From assembly GCA_023444705.1 (NCBI GenBank), contig JAEXMB010000034.1, positions 1 through 13,084 on the forward strand: 13,084 nt of DNA, given 5' to 3'. A program made the translations under genes and the position numbers. The stretch is from Pseudomonadota bacterium (lineage in GTDB: Bacteria > Pseudomonadota > Alphaproteobacteria > Micavibrionales > UBA2020). Below, piece by piece: positions 1-7,528 of the stretch; position 1 is the first letter of the stretch; every line of letters begins with the position of its first letter. The notes under the pieces are model-generated. The model was not told the DNA's origin. It saw only the letters and a list, made by a program, of their open reading frames with translations, and searched no databases.

Positions 1-1556
1 TTTTCTTCATGCGCCAGATGCAGGGCAACGGCAACAAGGCGATGGGCTTTGGCCGCAGCAAGGCCAAAATGCTAACCGAAAAGAACGGCAAAGTGACGTT
101 CGAGGACGTGGCGGGCATTGACGAGGCCAAGGTCGAATTGCAGGAAGTCGTCGAATTCCTGCGCGATCCGCAGAAATTCCAGCGCCTTGGCGGCAAGATC
201 CCCAAGGGTGTCTTGCTGGTCGGCCCGCCGGGTACGGGTAAAACCCTGACCGCGCGCGCGGTCGCGGGCGAGGCGGGCGTGCCGTTCTTCACCATTTCGG
301 GATCGGACTTTGTCGAGATGTTCGTCGGCGTGGGTGCAAGCCGCGTGCGCGACATGTTTGCCGAGGGCAAAAAGAACGCGCCCTGCATTATCTTCATCGA
401 CGAGATCGACGCCGTTGGCCGCCATCGCGGTGCCGGCCTTGGCGGCGGCAACGACGAGCGTGAACAAACGCTCAACCAGTTGCTGGTCGAAATGGACGGT
501 TTCGAGGCCAACGAGGGCGTGATCCTCATCGCCGCAACCAACCGCCCTGACGTGCTTGACCCCGCACTATTGCGCCCGGGCCGTTTTGACCGTCAGGTCG
601 TCGTGCCCAACCCCGATGTGAACGGGCGCGAGCGTATTTTGAAAGTCCACATGCGCAAAGTGCCGCTGGCCGCCGATGTCGACGCGCGCGTGCTGGCGCG
701 CGGCACCCCCGGTTTTTCGGGTGCGGACCTTGCCAACCTTGTCAACGAAGCCGCCCTGATGGCCGCGCGCCGCAACAAGCGCGTGGTCGGCATGCAGGAC
801 TTCGAGGACGCCAAGGATAAGGTCATGATGGGTTCGGAGCGCCGCTCGATGGTGATGTCCGACGCCGAAAAGAAACTGACCGCCTATCACGAGGCAGGCC
901 ACGCCATCGTTGCCCTGCACGAACCCGCATCCGATCCCATCCACAAGGCCACCATCATTCCGCGTGGCCGCGCGCTTGGCATGGTCATGCGCCTGCCCGA
1001 AGGCGACAGATTGTCGGTCAGCCGCGAAAAACTCCATGCCGATCTGGCCGTGGCGATGGGCGGACGCATTGCCGAGGAAATTATCTTTGGCGATGACAAG
1101 GTCACCACCGGTGCCTCGTCCGACATCAAGATGGCAACCGACATGGCGCGCCGCATGGTGACGGAGTGGGGGCTGTCAGAGGACCTTGGCCCGCTGAACT
1201 ACGGCGCGGACAGCGAGGAAGTCTTCCTTGGCCGCAGCGTACAGCAGCACAAGAACATGTCCGACCAGACCGCTGCCAAGGTCGACCATGAAATCAAGAA
1301 AATCGTCGAGCGCGGCTATAACCGCGCCAAGCAGGTGCTGACCGACAACCTTGAACAACTCCACCAGCTGGCCAAGGCGCTGCTGGAATACGAAACGCTC
1401 AACGGCGATGACATCGCCAAAATCCTGCGTGGCGAGAAACTCGACCGCCGCAGCGAGGACGAGGAAGACGCCGAGCGCCGCAAGCGCATGCGCTCGGGCA
1501 CCGTGCCCGCCGCCGGCGGCAGTGATTTGGGCAGTGCGGAGCCGACTCTGCTCTGA
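1..1556 (+). CDS. ftsH: ATP-dependent zinc metalloprotease FtsH (5' truncated by window edge)
   Basis: FtsH is a hexameric, inner-membrane AAA+ protease that extracts and degrades membrane and short-lived cytosolic proteins. The reading frame is already open at the window edge (codons in frame from base 3, reading FFMRQMQ, the usual sequence after the second membrane segment). The N-terminal membrane part, roughly 120 residues, therefore lies upstream. Counting from the Met at base 9: Walker A GPPGTGKT at 72-79, Walker B IIFIDE at 127-132, the second region of homology TNRPDVLDPALLRPGRFDR near 178-195, and the zinc site HEAGH at 294-298. The likely third zinc ligand is the Asp of GASSDIKMAT near 372. 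The C-terminus is a charged, poorly conserved tail (about 475-515), as is normal for the family. All catalytic motifs are intact. A terminator follows directly, so this gene ends its transcription unit. The identification is very secure. Confidence 0.98.
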   Translation, partial: FFMRQMQGNGNKAMGFGRSKAKMLTEKNGKVTFEDVAGIDEAKVELQEVVEFLRDPQKFQRLGGKIPKGVLLVGPPGTGKTLTARAVAGEAGVPFFTISGSDFVEMFVGVGASRVRDMFAEGKKNAPCIIFIDEIDAVGRHRGAGLGGGNDEREQTLNQLLVEMDGFEANEGVILIAATNRPDVLDPALLRPGRFDRQVVVPNPDVNGRERILKVHMRKVPLAADVDARVLARGTPGFSGADLANLVNEAALMAARRNKRVVGMQDFEDAKDKVMMGSERRSMVMSDAEKKLTAYHEAGHAIVALHEPASDPIHKATIIPRGRALGMVMRLPEGDRLSVSREKLHADLAVAMGGRIAEEIIFGDDKVTTGASSDIKMATDMARRMVTEWGLSEDLGPLNYGADSEEVFLGRSVQQHKNMSDQTAAKVDHEIKKIVERGYNRAKQVLTDNLEQLHQLAKALLEYETLNGDDIAKILRGEKLDRRSEDEEDAERRKRMRSGTVPAAGGSDLGSAEPTLL

Positions 1557-1583
1557 TCTGTCCTTATATGTTCCTGAAGATTG

Positions 1584-1614
1584 ACCGGCCCTCTCGCGGG
1601 CCGGTTTTTCTTTT
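1584..1614 (+). terminator. Intrinsic terminator downstream of ftsH
   Basis: A perfect 7-bp GC stem (CCGGCCC at 1585-1591 pairing with GGGCCGG at 1598-1604) closes a 6-nt loop. The stem gains an A-T pair at its base and is followed by TTTTTCTTTT. It lies 28 nt after the ftsH stop and separates ftsH from the ankyrin genes. Confidence 0.93.
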
Positions 1615-1638
1615 AAATTACAATCGGCTAATCAATTA

Positions 1639-1667
1639 TTGACATAAGCGGGCGGCCTCTTTAGGGT
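1639..1667 (+). promoter_or_regulatory. Sigma70-like promoter for the ankyrin operon
   Basis: A perfect -35 TTGACA (1639-1644) is separated by 17 nt from TAGGGT (1662-1667), which matches only three of six -10 positions. An AT-rich stretch (1611-1640) lies just upstream and could act as an UP element. The predicted start near 1674 gives a leader of about 47 nt. AAGGGG at 1705-1710 is the probable ribosome binding site for the ATG at 1721. The strong -35, correct spacing and position just after a terminator support the call; the weak -10 limits it. Confidence 0.6.
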
Positions 1668-1720
1668 GCCTTGGTAGCCATAATCATTTCTTCGACCTTC
1701 CCACAAGGGGGCCGCGACCC

Positions 1721-2560
1721 ATGCTTTTCAAGCTTGGTGCTTTGAACAAGGCGATCGCCGCCGACGATCTCGCACAGGTGAAAGACCTGCTGGCGCGCTA
1801 TCCGCAATTGCAGACCAAGACCCGCGCCTATGAATGCATGGATCGTGCGCTGGCCAAGGGCAGTGACGAGATGGTGCTGGCGCTGGCTGCGGCGGGGTGG
1901 AACCTGATGGCCGTCAACACGCATGACCGCACCGCGTTGCAGGAGGCGGTTTACAATGGCCGCCAGGCCATCGTGACGCACTGGATCGCGCAGTATCCCT
2001 TGCTGTGGACACCACAGGACCGTGCGCGCCTGTTGCTGACGGCGGTGGAGAAAAAAGACAACGCCATGTTGCGCTTTTTGATCGACAGCGGCATTTCAGA
2101 CCCTGCGGTATCGCTGCCATACTACGAAAACCCGCTGCACAAAGCGCAGGTCGAGCGCAATCAGGATGCCGTGCAGATTTTGCGTGCGGCGATTGCCGCG
2201 CGTGGCGGCGACAGCACTGCGGCCACGCCGCTACCGGCACAGGCACAGGCACCGGCACCGGTGCAGACGGCAGCAGATGCCGCGCAATGGCATATGGTCG
2301 ATGATACCACCATCATCCGCACGCGCGCGCAGCGCACTGCAGGCTATCGCCTGACCGATATTTTCAACTTCGCGCTTGGCACCTGCGTCAGCGTGCAGTG
2401 CAACCTTGAAACAGGGGCTGAAACCGCCGTGACCATCGATCTGTCGCAAGCCGCCAGCTCTGTTGCCGAAACGCAGGCGCGCGCGCAACTGCAGCGTCTT
2501 GGCGGCAATCCCCCCGCGTTGCGCGCGCCCAGCGTCGTCAAGAAAGCATCAGGAGGCTAG
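1721..2560 (+). CDS. Ankyrin-repeat protein with C-terminal GYR-IFNF-NLET module (paralogue 1 of 3)
   Basis: A 279-residue predicted cytosolic protein with no signal peptide or membrane segment. Residues 1-160 consist of helical pairs typical of degenerate ankyrin repeats: an N-terminal pair (LNKAIAADDLAQVKDLLARYP), then units around 38-60, 70-92 (TALQEAVYNGRQAIVTHWI) and 103-125, and a last unit near 138-157. A linker rich in Pro, Ala and Gln (about 165-187) precedes the 46-residue module at 190-235, which is shared gap-free with the next two genes. The tail (QRLGGNPPALRAPSVVKK) also resembles that of paralogue 2. It is the first gene after the promoter at 1639 and ends one base before the next start. 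Within the module it is the most divergent copy, with CNLET where the others have RNLET. Ankyrin repeats normally bind proteins, so a scaffold or adaptor role is inferred. Partner and function are unknown. Confidence 0.85.
   Translation: MLFKLGALNKAIAADDLAQVKDLLARYPQLQTKTRAYECMDRALAKGSDEMVLALAAAGWNLMAVNTHDRTALQEAVYNGRQAIVTHWIAQYPLLWTPQDRARLLLTAVEKKDNAMLRFLIDSGISDPAVSLPYYENPLHKAQVERNQDAVQILRAAIAARGGDSTAATPLPAQAQAPAPVQTAADAAQWHMVDDTTIIRTRAQRTAGYRLTDIFNFALGTCVSVQCNLETGAETAVTIDLSQAASSVAETQARAQLQRLGGNPPALRAPSVVKKASGG
2234..2263 (+). repeat. In-frame hexanucleotide repeat in the linker of ankyrin paralogue 1
   Basis: Five successive imperfect 6-bp units of the form (C/C)(C/A)GGCA (CCGGCA, CAGGCA, CAGGCA, CCGGCA, CCGGTG) encode the Pro-Ala/Gln-Ala linker, residues 172-181. 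Gain or loss of units would keep the frame and change only the linker length. Confidence 0.7.
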
Positions 2561-2561
2561 C

Positions 2562-3410
2562 ATGTTCGAAAAAGGCAAGCTGCGCCGCGCCATTGCCAAT
2601 GGCGAGATTGAAACCGCCAAGGCAATCATCGCGAAAAAGCCGGTGCTGGCCAATATGCGTCTGGGCGACTATGCGGCGCGCCCGTTGTCGATTGCACTTG
2701 CCTGCGGCGACCGCGCGATGATCGATGCCATGCACGACAGCGGCGCGCATGTCACGCAAAACGGCGATCACGGCAAGAACATGCTGTTCGACGCCGCTTA
2801 TTACGGGCGCCTTGATGTGCTCAGGGACTGGGCGCAGAAATACACCACCGTGATGGGCGAGAAGTCATGGTCGGGCCAAACCCTGCTGCACGTCGCGGCC
2901 GAACGCGGCCATGCCGACATGGTGGTCTGGCTGCTCGAAGACCAGAAATTCAACAGCGAGAAGCAGGACGAATACGGCCGCACCGCGCTCTACTACGCAG
3001 AAAAGTACAAGCACGAGGCTGTGATCGCCGTGCTGAAACCCCTGCAAAAACAGGCCTTGCAGAAATATCAGGACAAGGCCGCGCGCATGATCGCGCCTGC
3101 TGCCGCCAAGCCGCTGTGGCGCAAGCTTGACGATGACCGCATCGCGCAGGTGCGCGAGGACACGGCGATCGGCTACCGCGTCACCGAGATTTTCAATTTC
3201 GCCAGCAACGAGCGCACGCGCCTGTACCGCAACCTTGAAACCAACGCCGAAACCGTGGAAAGCCGCAGCTTTGCCGAGCTTGGCATCACGCTTAATCCCG
3301 ACCTTGAACGCGCGCGCGCCGCACTGAAGGCCGCAGGCGGCAAGGCCCCCGCAGCGCTTGAACCGCCATCACCGCGCCTGATCGCCAAAAAGCCGCAAAA
3401 CGATGTTTGA
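2562..3410 (+). CDS. Ankyrin-repeat protein with C-terminal GYR-IFNF-NLET module (paralogue 2 of 3)
   Basis: A 282-residue predicted cytosolic protein. The ATG at 2562 is chosen over upstream in-frame starts for two reasons: a textbook AGGAGG lies at 2551-2556, and the N-terminus then aligns with paralogue 3 (MFEKGKLRRAI against MFETRTLRRAL). The SD overlaps the end of paralogue 1, only one base separating stop and start, so translation is probably coupled. Ankyrin units are clear around 41-62 (RPLSIALACGDRAMIDAMHD), 73-93, 105-127 (GQTLLHVAAERGHADMVVWL) and 139-160 (GRTALYYAEKYKHEAVIAVL). The third is close to consensus, with TLLHVAAERGH. A short helical linker (161-180) leads to the shared module at 186-231, then a tail ending in PSPRLIAKKP. 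The repeat content is secure. Function is unknown, and a protein-binding role is inferred from the fold only. Confidence 0.9.
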   Translation: MFEKGKLRRAIANGEIETAKAIIAKKPVLANMRLGDYAARPLSIALACGDRAMIDAMHDSGAHVTQNGDHGKNMLFDAAYYGRLDVLRDWAQKYTTVMGEKSWSGQTLLHVAAERGHADMVVWLLEDQKFNSEKQDEYGRTALYYAEKYKHEAVIAVLKPLQKQALQKYQDKAARMIAPAAAKPLWRKLDDDRIAQVREDTAIGYRVTEIFNFASNERTRLYRNLETNAETVESRSFAELGITLNPDLERARAALKAAGGKAPAALEPPSPRLIAKKPQNDV

Positions 3411-4341
3411 AACCCGCACATTGCGCCGCGCGCTGATCGACAACGACATCGACGCCATCCGCGCACTGGTGGCCAAACATGGTGCCTCGCTGCTCGACAA
3501 GCGCCTGCCGCTGCGCTTCAGCCGCGAAGACGGCAAGCGCCAGCCCGGCGACGAGTGGCTGAAAAAAGTCTTTTCCAGCCCCACACCCATCGGCTTTGCG
3601 CTGTTGCTGGAGCGTGACGATCTGGTGCGCACGCTGGTCGAGCTGGGCGCCACCCCCCTGCACAAGGTCGACAGCAATTATCCCAACATGCTGTTTGTGG
3701 CCGCCGCCTTTGGCCGCACGGCGATTTTGCAGGAATGGCTTGAAACCTACCGTGCCGCCGCGCGCCAGCTCAACGGCGATGCCGATACCTTGCTGCACAT
3801 CGCCTGCCAGCACCGCCAGCCCGCGGTGACGCGCCTGCTGCTCGCCAACGGCTTTTATACCGAGGCGAAAAGCGATTCAGGCCGCTCGCCGCTGCTCTAT
3901 GCCGAACAGGCGGGCGATCTTGACAGCGTGCGCCTGCTGCATGCGGCGGCGCGCGGAGAACTGCCCGCCAAAACCGCGCGCACGGATGAACTGGTCCTGC
4001 GCAGCGCGCAACGGACAGGGCCGGTCCCCCATGTGGTGCAGCTCATAGAACAACCGCGCGCGCCTGCGGATGACTGGCACCTGATCGACACCGCGCGCGT
4101 CGCGCGCGTCACGGATGTACCCGCCATCGGCTACCGTTTGACCGAGATTTTCAATTTTTCCACCGGCGAGGTCCTGCGCCTGAACCGCAACCTCGAAACA
4201 GGTGCGGAAACCGCCGTGGTGTCGCGCTTTGCAGACCTGGCTGACCACGACATCGTGGCGCAGGCGGCACAGCGGCTGGGCCGCAGCTTTGACCCGCCGC
4301 GCGCGGGCAACGGCACTTTGACCTTGAAAAAGCCCAAATAA
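3403..4341 (+). CDS. Ankyrin-repeat protein with C-terminal GYR-IFNF-NLET module (paralogue 3 of 3)
   Basis: A 312-residue predicted cytosolic protein. Its ATG lies inside the end of paralogue 2 (8-nt overlap, different frame) with no strong SD, which suggests translational coupling. The N-terminal helix pair MFETRTLRRALIDNDIDAIR mirrors paralogue 2. Relative to it, this copy has an extra basic, polar loop at about 33-58. Ankyrin units follow near 60-83, 93-115, 128-150 (DTLLHIACQHRQPAVTRLLL) and 160-182 (GRSPLLYAEQAGDLDSVRLL). A less ordered linker (about 186-222) leads to the shared module at 225-270 (GYRLTEIFNF at 243-252, RNLETGAET at 262-270), and the tail ends in KKPK. It is the last gene of the trio. 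No terminator is visible behind it, so read-through into glmM is possible. Confidence 0.88.
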   Translation: MFETRTLRRALIDNDIDAIRALVAKHGASLLDKRLPLRFSREDGKRQPGDEWLKKVFSSPTPIGFALLLERDDLVRTLVELGATPLHKVDSNYPNMLFVAAAFGRTAILQEWLETYRAAARQLNGDADTLLHIACQHRQPAVTRLLLANGFYTEAKSDSGRSPLLYAEQAGDLDSVRLLHAAARGELPAKTARTDELVLRSAQRTGPVPHVVQLIEQPRAPADDWHLIDTARVARVTDVPAIGYRLTEIFNFSTGEVLRLNRNLETGAETAVVSRFADLADHDIVAQAAQRLGRSFDPPRAGNGTLTLKKPK

Positions 4342-4353
4342 AGACTGGCCATT

Positions 4354-4368
4354 GTTACAGTTTGTAAC
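4354..4368. promoter_or_regulatory. Inverted repeat GTTACA-N3-TGTAAC upstream of glmM
   Basis: Perfect 6-bp half-sites GTTACA (4354-4359) and TGTAAC (4363-4368) flank a 3-nt centre, 12 nt after the last ankyrin gene and about 75 nt before the glmM start. It has the form of a dimeric regulator's operator. It lacks a following T-run, so it is not a convincing terminator. I cannot name a regulator, and no good -35/-10 pair is visible in the same interval. Confidence 0.4.
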
Positions 4369-4443
4369 CACTTGTTATTCGCGCCCGCCAAGCGCGCCGT
4401 TTTAATGTTATCTTGGCAAAGACGTACCTGAGGGGGATACCTG

Positions 4444-5850
4444 ATGACCACACGCAAGCTTTTCGGCACCGACGGCATTCGCGGCCGCGCCAATACCGGC
4501 GCGATGACCGCCGACATGGCGCTGAAGGTCGCAATGGCCACGGCCATCGTCGTGCGCCCGCAGGTGGCCGCGACCCACCGCCCCAAGGTTGTTATCGGCA
4601 AGGACACGCGCCTGTCGGGCTATCTGATCGAACCCGCCATGACCGCCGGTTTTATCGGCATGGGCTGGGACGTTGTTCTGGTCGGCCCTCTGCCTACGCC
4701 TGCGATTGCGATGCTGACGCGCTCCTTGCGCGCGGATCTTGGTGTGATGATTTCGGCCAGCCACAATCCCTTTGCCGACAACGGTATTAAATTGTTCGGC
4801 GCCGACGGCTATAAACTGCCCGAAGCGATGGAAGGCGAGATCGAGCGCTTGGTCGACCAGCCCTTCGACGGCTATCTGGTGCCTGCCGAAAAACTGGGCC
4901 GCGCCAGCCGCCTTGACGACGCCAGCGGCCGCTATATCGAATACGTCAAGCATACCTTTCCCAAGGGCCTGCGCCTTGACGGGCTGAAGATCGCGGTTGA
5001 TTGCGCGCATGGCGCCGCCTACAAGGTCGCGCCGCGCATCCTGTCCGAGCTTGGCGCGCAGGTCATCCCCCTTGGCGTCGATCCCAACGGCACCAACATC
5101 AACAAAGATTGCGGCGCCACGCATCTGGCCGCCCTGCAGGAAGCGGTGATGCGCCACGGCGCGCATATGGGTCTTGCGCTTGACGGCGATGCCGACCGCC
5201 TGATCATGTGCGACGAAAAGGCGCAGGTGATCGACGGCGACCAGCTGATGGCGCTGATGCTGCGTGCCTTTGCCGAGGCAGGGACGCTCAAGGGCAAGGG
5301 GCTGGTGGCGACGGTGATGTCAAACCTCGGGCTTGAGCGTTTTGTCAACGCGATGGGCCTGACGCTGGCGCGCGTGGCTGTGGGCGACAAGAACGTGGTC
5401 GAGCATATGCGCGCGCAGGGCTTTAATGTCGGCGGCGAGCAGTCGGGCCACCTGATCCTTGGCGATTACGCCACCACCGGCGACGGATTGATCGCAGCCC
5501 TGCAGGTACTTGCCGTCATCCAGCAGGCGCAGGAAGGCGTTGCGCAGGACAGCGCGGGCGCGGGCGATGGGCTGCGTGTACCCGTCAGCACTGTGTGCCG
5601 TGTGTTCGAGCCGGTGCCGCAGGTTCTGCAAAATGTGCGTTTCAACAATCCTGCCACCGTCAACAATCCTGCCTTGCAGGACGCCATCCGTGCCAGCGAG
5701 GAAAAGCTTGGCGGTGGCGGGCGTATTCTGGTGCGCAAATCCGGCACCGAGCCGCTGATCCGTATTATGGCCGAAGGCGACGATGCGGCACTGGTCGCGC
5801 GCGTGGTTGACGAGTTATGCCAGCTGGTCGACGGGCTTGACCGCGCCTGA
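4444..5850 (+). CDS. glmM: Phosphoglucosamine mutase GlmM
   Basis: GlmM interconverts glucosamine-6-phosphate and glucosamine-1-phosphate, the step before UDP-GlcNAc formation for peptidoglycan and lipopolysaccharide. The 468-residue product has the full alpha-D-phosphohexomutase layout. Signatures are FGTDGIRG at 7-14, the phosphoserine loop ISASHNP at 103-109 (catalytic Ser106), the magnesium loop DGDADR at 247-252, the sugar-recognition loop GGEQSGH at 330-336 and the phosphate-binding RKSGTEPLIR at 431-440. It is about 20 residues longer than many GlmM proteins, mostly because of a Gln/Gly/Ala-rich insertion near 361-378 that should lie on the surface. AGGGGG at 4431-4436 is a good ribosome binding site, 7 nt before the ATG. 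It heads the run glmM, thiD-like gene, nadK. Confidence 0.97.
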   Translation: MTTRKLFGTDGIRGRANTGAMTADMALKVAMATAIVVRPQVAATHRPKVVIGKDTRLSGYLIEPAMTAGFIGMGWDVVLVGPLPTPAIAMLTRSLRADLGVMISASHNPFADNGIKLFGADGYKLPEAMEGEIERLVDQPFDGYLVPAEKLGRASRLDDASGRYIEYVKHTFPKGLRLDGLKIAVDCAHGAAYKVAPRILSELGAQVIPLGVDPNGTNINKDCGATHLAALQEAVMRHGAHMGLALDGDADRLIMCDEKAQVIDGDQLMALMLRAFAEAGTLKGKGLVATVMSNLGLERFVNAMGLTLARVAVGDKNVVEHMRAQGFNVGGEQSGHLILGDYATTGDGLIAALQVLAVIQQAQEGVAQDSAGAGDGLRVPVSTVCRVFEPVPQVLQNVRFNNPATVNNPALQDAIRASEEKLGGGGRILVRKSGTEPLIRIMAEGDDAALVARVVDELCQLVDGLDRA

Positions 5851-5906
5851 GCGCTCGCGCATCATCGCTGGAACTGGTTTTTTAACGGCATGGAGCGCAT
5901 AGACAA

Positions 5907-6749
5907 GTGGCCGGACGTGTCCTGACAATCGCGGAATCTGATTCAAGCGCCATCGTTGGCGTGCAGGCCGACCTCAAGACCATTCTTGCGCTTGGCGGCT
6001 ATGCGGCGACGGCCATCACCGCAATCACCGCGCAAAACAGCGGCGGGCAAAGTGAATTCCAGATCGTCGATCCGCTTTTGGTGGCGGGGCAGATGCGCAG
6101 CGTGCTGGCCGATATCGGTGTCGATGCCATCAAGACCGGTACGCTCAACAACAGCGTCACGGTCGAGGTCGTGGCCGATGTCATCGCAACGCAGGTCGCG
6201 CGCGATGTGCCTGTTATCGTCGATCCCTCCCTTGCGGGCCGCAATGGCAGCCTGCTGGTCGATGAAACGACGGTGGCCGCCGTCAAACGCAGTCTGCTGC
6301 CGCGCGCCGACGTGCTGACCGCAAGCCTGCGCGAGGCCGAATACCTGACGGGCATGACCCTGCGCGATCTTGACCAGATGCGCCACGCCAGCGCCATGTT
6401 GCGCACGCTGGGTGCGGAAACCGTGGTCTTGCGTTGCAGTCAGGTGGTCAGCGCCCACGAGCTTTATGTCGTTGCCACCGACGATGTCGAAACCGTATTT
6501 GAATGCCCGCAGGTGCCGGCAGGGCAAGTGCCCGCCGCCTGCGCCACGCTGGCCTCGGCCATTGCGGTGGGCATGGGGCAGGGCATGGACGCGCTTGATG
6601 CGATCACCCGCGGGCTGAATTTCATGTATCAGGCGCTGTTGCAGGCTCCGCCCTTTGCCAAGGGGTGCGGCATGCTCAATCACGCCTTTGCCGTCGAACT
6701 CAGGCATAAGGACGCTACGCCGGGCATGGTCGTGCGCCGCGATTTTTAA
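5907..6749 (+). CDS. ThiD-like (hydroxymethylpyrimidine kinase family) protein with altered active-site motifs
   Basis: This 280-residue protein aligns along its length with ThiD, the ribokinase-fold enzyme that phosphorylates hydroxymethylpyrimidine and its phosphate in thiamine synthesis. Recognisable parts are RVLTIAESD at 4-12, GVQADLKTILALGGYAATAITAITAQN at 18-44, IKTGTL at 75-80, VIVDPSLAGRNGSLLVDE at 103-120 and LLPRADVLTASLREAEYLTG at 130-149. Key motifs differ from the family. The N-terminal glycine loop (GSD.SGGAG) reads ESDSSAIVG. The TPN motif is TAS. The C-terminal HGTGC anion-hole and catalytic motif reads VPAAC (208-212), keeping the Cys but losing both glycines. The fold is probably retained, but normal ThiD activity is doubtful. 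The GTG start is the only in-frame start after a stop at 5883, with GGAG at 5892-5895. The gene is 56 nt after glmM and 11 nt before nadK, so it is likely co-transcribed. Confidence 0.8.
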   Translation: MAGRVLTIAESDSSAIVGVQADLKTILALGGYAATAITAITAQNSGGQSEFQIVDPLLVAGQMRSVLADIGVDAIKTGTLNNSVTVEVVADVIATQVARDVPVIVDPSLAGRNGSLLVDETTVAAVKRSLLPRADVLTASLREAEYLTGMTLRDLDQMRHASAMLRTLGAETVVLRCSQVVSAHELYVVATDDVETVFECPQVPAGQVPAACATLASAIAVGMGQGMDALDAITRGLNFMYQALLQAPPFAKGCGMLNHAFAVELRHKDATPGMVVRRDF

Positions 6750-6760
6750 AGGACAGCGAT

Positions 6761-7528
6761 ATGACGCGCAGTAAAATCCATTTCTTCGCCGCCGATACCA
6801 AGACCGCGCGCACGGCCCAGGCCGAACTGGTCAAGCTTTATGGCGATACGCCGCGCGATGATGCCGACGTGGTGGTGGCGCTGGGCGGCGACGGGTCGAT
6901 GCTGCGCGCCCTGCACGACAGTTTGCAGCACAAAAAGCCGGTATTCGGCATGAACCGCGGCTCGGTCGGGTTTTTGCTCAACGAATATTATACCGACAAC
7001 CTGCCCGCGCGCCTTGCGCGTGCGCAGACGGTGACGCTTAATCCGCTGCTGATGACGGCGACGTCGCTTGATGGTGTTGCGCACCGCGCCCATGCGGTCA
7101 ACGAAGTGTCGCTGTTACGCGAAACGCGTCAGGCCGCTAAGCTGGCTGTCGCCATTGATGGCGTCACACGCCTTGACGAGCTGATCTGCGATGGCGTGAT
7201 TGTCGCCACCCCTGCGGGCAGTACGGCCTATAACCTGTCCGCGCACGGTCCCATCATTCCGCTGAGCGCGAACCTGCTGGCGATCACGCCGATCAGCGCC
7301 TTTCGCCCGCGCCGCTGGCGCGGGGCGCTGTTGCCGCAAAACAGCACTGTCAGCATTACCGTGCGCGAGGCCGACAACCGCCCCGTCAGCGCGGTCGCGG
7401 ATTTTACCGAGGTGCGCGATATTTCCACTGTCGAGATCGTGGAGGATACATCCGTCAGCATGCAGTTGCTGTTCGACCCCGAGATGAATCTGGACGAGCG
7501 TATGCTCAAGGAACAGTTCCAGCCTTAA
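6761..7528 (+). CDS. nadK: NAD kinase
   Basis: NadK phosphorylates NAD to NADP in the cytosol and is the only de novo source of NADP. The 255-residue product belongs to the short alphaproteobacterial type. It carries the catalytic LGGDGSML loop at 41-48 (Asp44), NEVSL at 114-118, and the diagnostic TPAGSTAYNLSAHGPI at 150-165 that closes over the nucleotide. A C-terminal beta-rich half follows, with PISAFRPRRWRG at 177-188. No expected motif is missing. AAAGGA at 6748-6753, overlapping the stop of the ThiD-like gene, is the ribosome binding site, which indicates co-transcription with it. The last four bases overlap the convergent folE stop. Confidence 0.95.
   Translation: MTRSKIHFFAADTKTARTAQAELVKLYGDTPRDDADVVVALGGDGSMLRALHDSLQHKKPVFGMNRGSVGFLLNEYYTDNLPARLARAQTVTLNPLLMTATSLDGVAHRAHAVNEVSLLRETRQAAKLAVAIDGVTRLDELICDGVIVATPAGSTAYNLSAHGPIIPLSANLLAITPISAFRPRRWRGALLPQNSTVSITVREADNRPVSAVADFTEVRDISTVEIVEDTSVSMQLLFDPEMNLDERMLKEQFQP

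Noticed and set aside
4354..4368. Inverted repeat as terminator of the ankyrin operon
   Set aside because: The stem is only 6 bp with a 3-nt loop, is AT-rich, and has no U-run after it.
4408..5166. Long open frame antisense to glmM (252 codons, minus strand)
   Set aside because: It is the mirror of a well-supported coding region in GC-rich DNA. It has low-complexity composition and no recognisable domain or SD.
5943..6707. Long open frame antisense to the ThiD-like gene (254 codons, minus strand)
   Set aside because: The forward frame has family similarity, SD and operon spacing. The reverse frame is rich in His, Gln, Arg and Gly, as is typical of antisense frames in GC-rich DNA.
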